From contig NW_019091575.1 of assembly GCF_001949145.1 (NCBI RefSeq), positions 104,418 to 136,450 of the forward strand: a stretch of 32,033 nucleotides of DNA. The letters run 5' to 3'. Positions 13,701 through 22,700 of this stretch are shown piece by piece. Position numbers and translations under genes: made by a program. Position 1 is the first letter of the stretch; each line of letters opens with the position of its first letter. A model generated the notes under the pieces. The model was not told the origin of the DNA. It did no database searches and worked only from the letters and a program-made list of their open reading frames with translations. Origin of the DNA: Acanthaster planci. Lineage: Eukaryota; Echinodermata; Asteroidea; Valvatida; Acanthasteridae.

Positions 13701-16700
13701 CTGACACCTAGGAGTTTTGTAGAGTGAACTCTACTGATGGCAGAAACATTTATCTTTACAGGTTCATGCAGACTTACATGTAGGTTGAGAGACTCACTGA
13801 AAATCATGTACATGTATTTAGTCTTAGAGGAATTAAAGGGGAATTTTTGCCTTGAACCATGCAGAAAGTTTGACAAGCTCAGAATTCAAGATACTGACAG
13901 TAGACACAGGGTTCAGGTATGAAAACAGAATAGCAGTGTCACCAGCAAAGAGGATAAAGGTAACAGTGTAGGTCAATAATGAAGATTGTAAATGTACAGA
14001 AGAAAAAGTAAAGCACCGAGAATAGATCTTTGAGGCACGTCCTGATGGGTTGTCATTGAAGAGGAATCACAATTTTTCAAAGTGAACCATTGAAGAGCGA
14101 CACCTCTAACTCCATAATTTTCAAGTATAGATAAGAGAATAGAATGATCAATCCTATCCAAAGTCTTTGATAGGTCAATAAATACGCCAACAGAGTGTAG
14201 TTTGTCAGAGAGGGAGTTAGAGAGGTAATCAAGAAGACGGATCAAGGCCATATCTGTAGAATACATGTATTACTCTGGAAACTAACTTGTTGCCCAAATA
14301 GAAGATGATGGTTGCAAAGTGTCACTACTTTGTTTATATTCAGGCTTGTTAGAAGGAATTAATCTCTGACTTTTGAGCTTGTGGTGGCCCAGGATTCATT
14401 TAAACTCCTCAACAACTAAAAGGTAGGATCAAAGTACATCATTCTCTTATACGTCTAAAATTTGTGTGATTTATTTACATATACAATATTCACTTAGACA
14501 CACAAAATAGTGATTAGGCTCAGTTTTATCTTAAATGCATAAAAAAGATGATGATCAATTTATCAATGTAGCTTTGCCTTCTAGGCAATGTATGGCAGCC
14601 TCAGACAGCACTCTCTGTCCTCTGTTCCCTGATCTTGGGAAGCCCCCTCTGTCGGTAGTATTACCGATGGGTCTTTGTTCCCCGTACAGCTCAGTGCCTA
14701 CACCCAAGTTGTCAGCGGCATTATAAAGGCCATCTAAAAATTTAAATAACATATATTAACACAATACAGATAATCTAATTACAATTTCCACTTCATGATT
14801 TGAACTTCAACAATTGTAGGCAAAATGAATCTTTCTGCTCTACTTAAATATACACCTTGCTGTGAAATTTAGTGAATCCTGTGACATTTCTTTGAGACTG
14901 AGTCGCTCTGCACACATTTCTACAAATCAGTTTTTCTATCACAAAGCAAAGAGAAATTTTTTCGTATATTTTAAACTAAGTCTCACCACTTAATTTACTC
15001 TGAATTTACCCTAAGTTCATTTAGGAACTTGTGGTTTTTGGACTTTGTTTATTACTTGATGAGCGGTCCCAGGTTGGGTGCTGCTATACAGGTACCAGTA
15101 TGATACTATCACAAGCTGATGAATTTGGGCACTGTTTAATTTGCCACACTGATAGATGGAAGAATCAACCAAACCCTGGCTATCATCGGTTTCCACTCAC
15201 AATCTACATGTGTAACTTAAATTATTCTCTCCCTTTCTCTGACCGTTTCTGTCTCAATCTCGATTGAGTCTCTCAATTTTGCTTCCCCCAGCTACAAAAA
15301 AACTAGCGTTAAAGTTCATGAACAGTGTAGGAGATTTCTAAGAAATCAGTTGGAGTTAGGAAAAAGGAAGAAAGATATCTATCATGGGGATAATCTGTAT
15401 CGGTGGCTGGAATATTGCTTGCCAGTGTTGATCCAATCCTGGAAAAGTAAGAGTTGAAGGTATTGGCAATCTCGGAGGGGTTAGAGTTAGATTGATGGAG
15501 CATTAAGGTTGAAGTTATCAGGACAATCATCCTTCTTTTTCTTGCTCAAGATGTTGTTGTTTTTGCACCATGTACCTTGGGCATTCTATTGAGCAGCTAC
15601 TGTTGGCATCGTGGTTTTTCTTTGCCACCTGAATGACTTCAGTAAGATTATTGCAAACTTTTGGTACCTCTGTTCATTTGCAAATGTAGGGTTTAAAATG
15701 TAAGAAACCCTTATTTACAGACTGTGTTTGTAAATACAGGAATTCAGTATTCCCTGGAACATCCATGGCTAGTTCTTACTGTTAATTACAGCTTGCTTTT
15801 CATACAGATGGGAAATGGTGATTGTGTAGAACAGAGAAGTGATGAAGAAAGGTGTCGTATGCTGGCTGTGCATTGGTGCATTTGTGAAGTTCACTCCAGT
15901 CGGCATGTTCAATATCAGCTTTGTAAGCTAGAAGTGTAGAGTTGTAGATGTTTCTTACAGTGTAGGTACATGTACTTGGGATGAATGGGGACTTTTGAAA
16001 CAGTTTAAAGTAATCTGAAAAAGGAGAAATGGTCAGAGATCAGCATAAAGTATGACTGAGGCACAAATGGCCATGTTATTGTTGGTAAGAATGTTATCAA
16101 TAAGAGTGGAACTGTATCGGAGTAATGTGAGTTGGTTATCATCAATGGACGGAGACCATAGACATAAAATGTTTTCACAAAATCCTTTGTAGGCTGGTGA
16201 GTAAAATAATTGGTCAGATTGATCAAGGTTGAAGCCACCTATTACATTTAGCACAGCTTCTTCTCTTGAGTGATCTTATTGAGGCAGATTTCAAATGAAT
16301 TTGGAAATTGTCAGTGGATGTGCAAGGAACTCTGTAAATAATAATCTCAACATACATTTGAAGTCCTCACAGGAAGACATGAGATCATCTGTGTCAGTGA
16401 CAAAGAGGGCAACTCCTCTCCCTACCTGATAACATTGTGAAGAATGAACAAGATGGAAATTATTCTTGTGACTATGCATGTAGGACAGGGAAGTTTCTTC
16501 GAACCAAGTCTCAGTGAAACCATACAAAGAGAAGGAACTACATGTAGTAAGAGAATGAAGGTAATCCTGAACATCAAAGAAATGTTCACTGAGACTCCTG
16601 GAGTTTAGGTAAAAAGTTGAAAAGTTAGCTGCTGTATTGTTTGATTAAAACAATCAGAGTCAAAGTATGAGCAAATGTCGTCTACCAAGATGACTTTTCA

Positions 16701-19700
16701 TTAATTTTAAACATATCACAAGCAGTGTTTTTTTGTAGAATATTCCGACAAACTACAAACACACACAAACCCCCACCAACACAAAAAGACAAAGGAATTA
16801 TTAATACAGTGGTGTACAATGGTATGATAAGACAACCAAAATAGACTTGATTATACACAGGTAGTTGCAGGCATGGAGCTTGAGCCCATGTATGAGCTAA
16901 TATAAAAAGACAACACAGTAAGCGCCAACTTAATTGGAAAAGCCAGCTATAAACAGAACTGCCAGAATAATAAGTGTAAAAAATCATAATTGGATAAAGG
17001 TAAAGATAGTGTGGGGGAAAAAAAAGAATATTTAAGCAACCATAAGGTCAACACCTCCTGCAATTCCTCTGCAAATAAAAAATATTTCTGATACGTTGTC
17101 ATTTTTAGAAGCTTTTGTCAAATTTACTGTCAATTTAAACACCAAGCATTTTCAATCATGTTCAAAGTTACATTATTGTCTGGTTACCGACTGTTCAGTA
17201 CCATCATGCACTGTGCTCTGTACATATATTTGATACATCAGCCTTTTATAAAATGTGTTTGTGTATCAGCTTGTCATTTATGAGCACTTTTATACAGAAC
17301 ACAATTGATTGTTTTTGAAACCATCATAGATAGATTCCATGAGTAAGGCAAGTACAGTATATCTTAAATCTCGTCAACCTTAACCCATTTGTACTTTTGT
17401 GATTGCAGCTCGGACTTCCATAGTGTTCTCAACACTTGCTTAGACATTGGCTTCAGCCGAGTGCTTGACAACATGGCTGAATTCTTCAGACCTTGTGCAG
17501 GATCGGACCTGCAGTCATCAGGGTAAATGTTATTTTTCATCAGCCAATAGGGAAAGATACCACACACCCTAGTGGTCATATTCAAGATTTTTCCTGACTT
17601 ATGGCTGTTGTCACTGTTTGAGGTGTTGTGAAGACTTTTTTATGACTATTTGATTTCCTTTGAAGGGAAGAAAACAACACTTTTAATATTCTGTAAAATG
17701 TTGCATGTACATGTAGACCTTGCTTCCATGCTGTGCAGCAGTTATGCTTACATAGAAGTTACTGTTGAAAAAATAAAGTCAGTATTGGCAATATACATGT
17801 ATGTATATATGCACACAGTTAGAATCTTGCTCATGCATTTATTGTCTTTTTTGAGATGCTTAACCAGACTTGCAGTTTCAGAGTTCAATTCTATTTTCAA
17901 CTTTGAGCACAAACCACAGGCCTCACATTTGACCTTTTATTATACCAGACTTATAATGGAGTTTTTATGTTGACAATGATTAGGCTGTGATGACACCTAT
18001 GACTAAGTGTATTGGTATTTGTAGTTGTGAGTCACATATTCTAAAGATACCAAATAAATGATTATTATTTCAATTTTTTGTTCCAGACCAAGCTGTGTGC
18101 AGCTCCCTCTTGCAAAAATCATTCCAATCATCAACAGCCAAATCGACTCAATATGTGGTGACACACCAAACCCATTCATACAGGTAATGACATGTACATG
18201 TTAGTGTATGGCCAATCCATACTGGAATGGTTAGGAATTCAGAATCAAAGTACCACTTTCACTTTTGTTGAGGAATTGATTCCAAGCAGCAGTCAATCCC
18301 ACTCCAGTGTTTCATCCAGGATTTCATCTAGGATATCAAAAACAGCTAATCCTCCCATGGTGCACTTCAAAGATACCTGTCCTTTGCGATGTGAGAATCC
18401 CATATCATGGCTGCATACATGCACATACAGTAGAGTGGAAACAGAAGTTTGGTTCTCAGACCAGCAAACAGCAATACAGTTAGCTGTCTAATACACAAGT
18501 GTCCGCTGTGCTGCCCACGAACACATAAAGTGAGAATGGGCACCAGGTAAGTTGGACATCATAATAATAAAGTACATGTATGTGGGTGTTACCCACATAC
18601 AGTAAACTCTTGATAACTCAAATTCAGTTAACTCGAAACTCCACTTATCTTGAAAACATTCTTCATTCCACCAAAAGAATAGGCTTTTATGTACAAAAAT
18701 ACCTGCAGAACTCACACTTATACATCCACTTAACTCGGAAGATTTTGAAGGGTTGATCCAAAAAGACTGCCGCCAAATAACTGACAATAAGTGGAAAAAG
18801 AATGCATAGACTAAAATTATGAGTCATTTCTACAAACTGCACTGCACTTTGTCTTTTTGCCTGAGGACAGGAGCGTGCTTGCCAGTACCATTGTAATCAA
18901 CTCGTTGCGACCACAACCTCAACAAATCCCAGCTTTCAAGCATCATGCCCCAAATGTAGCCTGCTCACACACAGTCCAATGATTGATTCTTTACGTTGGC
19001 CCTGTGACTGCAATGAAGGAAGCTTTGTGCATGCTGCTGCTAAAGCCTGGCTGCCGCTGCCTGCCTGATTGCAGTACTCGCACATTGCTTACATGCTGAC
19101 TGACATGTGTCCCCGCACGGTGCTGGAAGTGCTCTTTGCGTCGCCAACTTTACTTGAATTTTTTAAACAAGGAAAGGTAAGGGAATGAAAAGACAAACAG
19201 AAACACACATTCAAAACTTGTTTACCCTTGAACGTTTTGAAATGCAAAATGGTGCGCCCTTAAGTGATTAAAAAAGGCCAAACAGGAAAACCCCAGGCCT
19301 GGCCGGCCCTGGCCAAACAAATATGCTGTGGTGTGTTCCAAACTGAACAATTGTCTCCAAAAAGTACACAGTTTTGGTGGTTTGTGTTTTATTTATCAGT
19401 AGAATAGAAACTTTTACGGAAGAAAACCGTGAAATCTCAGCAAACTAAACTTTAGAAGAAATTTAATGTAGGATTTAAGGAAATAACTACTTACAACGTC
19501 TCAAATTGACACCAGAGCGGCAAGTAGGGTTACTTGTGTGCTGTGTGTGTATGTGTGGGCAAGATTTTGAACTTTTGTTAGCTTGAAATCTGGATAACTT
19601 GAATTTTTTATCCATTCCTCTGGGGTTCAAGTTATTGAGAGTTGCAAAGTGCTTACCCAAAATCACATAGTCTCTCCAAAAATAGGTGGACTGGTTACTA

Positions 19701-22700
19701 GATGAGATTTTGTTCCAATCCCATGAGATCCAGTTCAAGAAAGTGTCATTCTAAAAAACAAACGTTTCATATGACTTGCAAATTTTTCAAAGAAGTATAT
19801 GTCAGTTACCGTAATTTTCAGAATATAAGTGGCATATTGTATAAGCCACAGAATGCAAAAATCAGGAAATAAAGTTGGCGGAATTATGACTGAACCACGA
19901 AGGTCAGCGCGCTGAAGTGCCAATACAGCATGTACTATACTGTATCGTCAGTGGTTCTACACATGCAATCTTAATAAAAGTCAGCAAAATGCAAATGAGT
20001 GTCACTAGAAAAAGTGAAGTTTAAGTCCTCAAATTTAATTCTTTTTGTGGGCTGAATGTGTGGTCAATGGTCCAGCGTGACCCGTTCATCAGCTCTTGCC
20101 TTTTTTCAGCGGCCAGCAAAAGTTATGCGGTCGGGGACATACAACACAGACAAAGTCAGTTAAATCAAAAGATCATTTTATCTCATAAGCTGACTAAATT
20201 TCTTGCCAAAAGAATAGGCTTTTTATATAAAGAAAATACCTCTGTAAGTGTCCACAACACTACATCCAGTTATCTCGAGGTTTTCATGACGCCGACCAAG
20301 AAATACTGCCAAATTGCTTAAAAAATGAAAGGTCTGCTTCAAGACCTTGGTTTGAGTCATCATACTGGAACCAGTTGCGTTGCATGCTTGCTGTATGGCA
20401 CACACGCACTGCATGAACAACCGCTATTGTGCAAAGTTTCAGGCTAGCCTGACTGCTACTGCAGACCCATTCATAGACAGTCCAATTGGTGATTCTTCCT
20501 GATAACCACCATGACCACAGAAAGTGTTGTCATCAGAAAACCCAAGTGAAGAAACTCCTAATTTCTATGGCATGTCACGCCGAACACGATCAACGAAAAG
20601 ACAAAATATCTACCACATGATGGTATATCATTGAAGCAGTTGATTTTCATTTAACGGTAGAAAGAAATCTTTTAGGTTATAACAGTAAAAAATCTTAGTA
20701 AAATGATTAATTGTCTGCAAAATATACACCATGAGATTGAATAAAAAGTGGAAAAATAATCACTAAAAGCAAGCTAGGAGAGCAAGTAAAGTTTAAGATT
20801 ATGTACACATTTCATGTATGTGTTTTGTGACTCCATGACATGGGGAATTTTGTTAATAACTTGAAATCCGGACAACTCCAATTTTTATTTACTCTCCAAG
20901 GCATTGAGTTTTCAGATCTAAACAACCAACGAAAACATGACTGTGCCACCTGCACATGGTACACATGACCAGGTCGCAGCTTTCATGACTGATTTTATCC
21001 TTCAAAGTTTGCTGTATAAGGCACCCAGTGTATAAGCCGCAGATACATTTTTTTTAGCATGAGAATCAACATACAAGCCGCAGCTTATATTCTGATAATT
21101 ACAGCATTAAGCTGAATCAGAGAACTTAAACCGTGCGCAACATCATTTTGTAGCCAATGTCAGACTTGCTCTGTCTGCAGAATTGTAAGTGGTGCCACTT
21201 GGTGTTTCCAACTTAGCCTGTCAAACACACAGATCACATACACTAACATGAACCAATCAATGGCTACATGTATATGTACATACCAAGTGGATCATGCTTT
21301 GGCATCCCAGAATTACAAGAGACTGGGCAGGAGACTGCAGCCTTGTGTGAAAGCTGGTATTAGGCAGTAATTTAGGCAGAATATTGCATTACAGGTATCA
21401 ACCAGCAATTGCAGTACTGTGTTGGAGGGGTACAGTGTGAAGTGCCCCCAATCCAATTTTCAATGGCAATTCCCAATTTGTTAAATTTTTGTCATAAAAA
21501 ATACCCCAGTCTGGTGTACATGTAGTTTGGGGTTTCAGACATATATGCCTGCAAAAACTCAGACTTCATGTTCTCCAGGTTTCTGATAACACATTGAATC
21601 ATGCCTGCATCTGGACAGATTCTTCAACATAATGAACATAGATTTTAAACCTTTTCTGTGGTTGCTGAGAAATGTTATGCCAAATGATTGATTTTCAGAA
21701 GAAAAGAAGCAACATCAATTTAGGGAAAACGATGGACTCAAAATGCAGGGACGCCTAGCCCGGGCAGCTGCCATTTCCCTGCTGGGCCACAGCCCCAGAT
21801 TCATACCAGTATATTAGACATATCTCAAAGCCCCCAACTTCAACAGATCTTGTGTCATCATGCTTGTCATCAGTGAGTTAATCATTATCGCTATGGATGT
21901 CACGAGGCGAGGAAGGGCTGGTGCTTTCTGTTAGAAAAGTAATCGCTGGAAAGATCCTCGAAATTGACCTCCCTCCACCGTATATCAGTTCAGTAGTAAT
22001 GATTGCTTTATATCCCCCCCAATCTTGTTCGGTTCAGTGTTCAACACTTTTGGTAGGGCAAGATATGTCCTTAGTGAAGCAAAGACACAGGATAAGGACA
22101 TTTGTATCTCCATAAGAGATTATGATGGACTTGTGGCTATGCTCCAATGCATATCATGCATGGAGAAGCACACAGGTGTCATTTTTCTTCAGGAACAACT
22201 CCAGTTCTTTTATTTCCTCCTAGTTATTCAACATGATCTGATAGCTGGACTGTCAATATATTGGGACAAAAAGCACCTTGTCCTTGAGCCTGTTTAATTT
22301 AAATACTTGAGCAATTTCCAATCTTGGATGAGGCTAGTCTTATTGAAAGAGCTACATGTACACAGATGTTTTCACCACAGTTGGATTTTCTGGCCTGATG
22401 CATTGTTCTTGAATTGAACTCCAGAGCTGGACCTCGATTTCATCCCTCAGCATCTTTGATTAATTCATTCAAATATTGAATATAACATTTACTCCCTTGC
22501 GCAGCACTTATTGCAGAGAAGATTCCACCAACTCTACAAAAGTCTTGCCAGTGCCGTTCATCTTCTGAATAAGATTTATCCCATCTAAGATGCATGGTGA
22601 TGGTCTGGGGATTAATTTTGCTGGCATCACATTCTTTTCAAGCTCTCTGGCAAGTGCAGCTTTGTTAGTCTAGCGAAGAGACCCATCACCGTTGGAAAGT

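Larger units (their letters stand above)
11689..16990 (-). mobile_element. Decayed L2/CR1-like non-LTR retrotransposon (LINE), interrupted
   Basis: Read on the minus strand, fragments occur in the correct order: 5' region, endonuclease (16600-16000), linker (15990-15309), reverse transcriptase (14270-13410), C-terminal segment (12395-12065), 3' UTR and a tail of TTGATTGATTGAT just after AAATAAATGT (11689-11710). Short tandem tails of this kind and the apurinic-type endonuclease plus reverse transcriptase order are known for L2/CR1 clades. The copy carries many stops and frameshifts and is broken by extra DNA at about 12402-13407 and 14275-15300. It lies antisense in a PEX3 intron and is not functional. 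Confidence 0.85.

Noticed and set aside
18192-18491. 99-codon open frame just after PEX3 exon f
   Set aside because: It lies after a good donor site, has no PEX3-like or other domain, and the next true exon at 24300 joins in frame.
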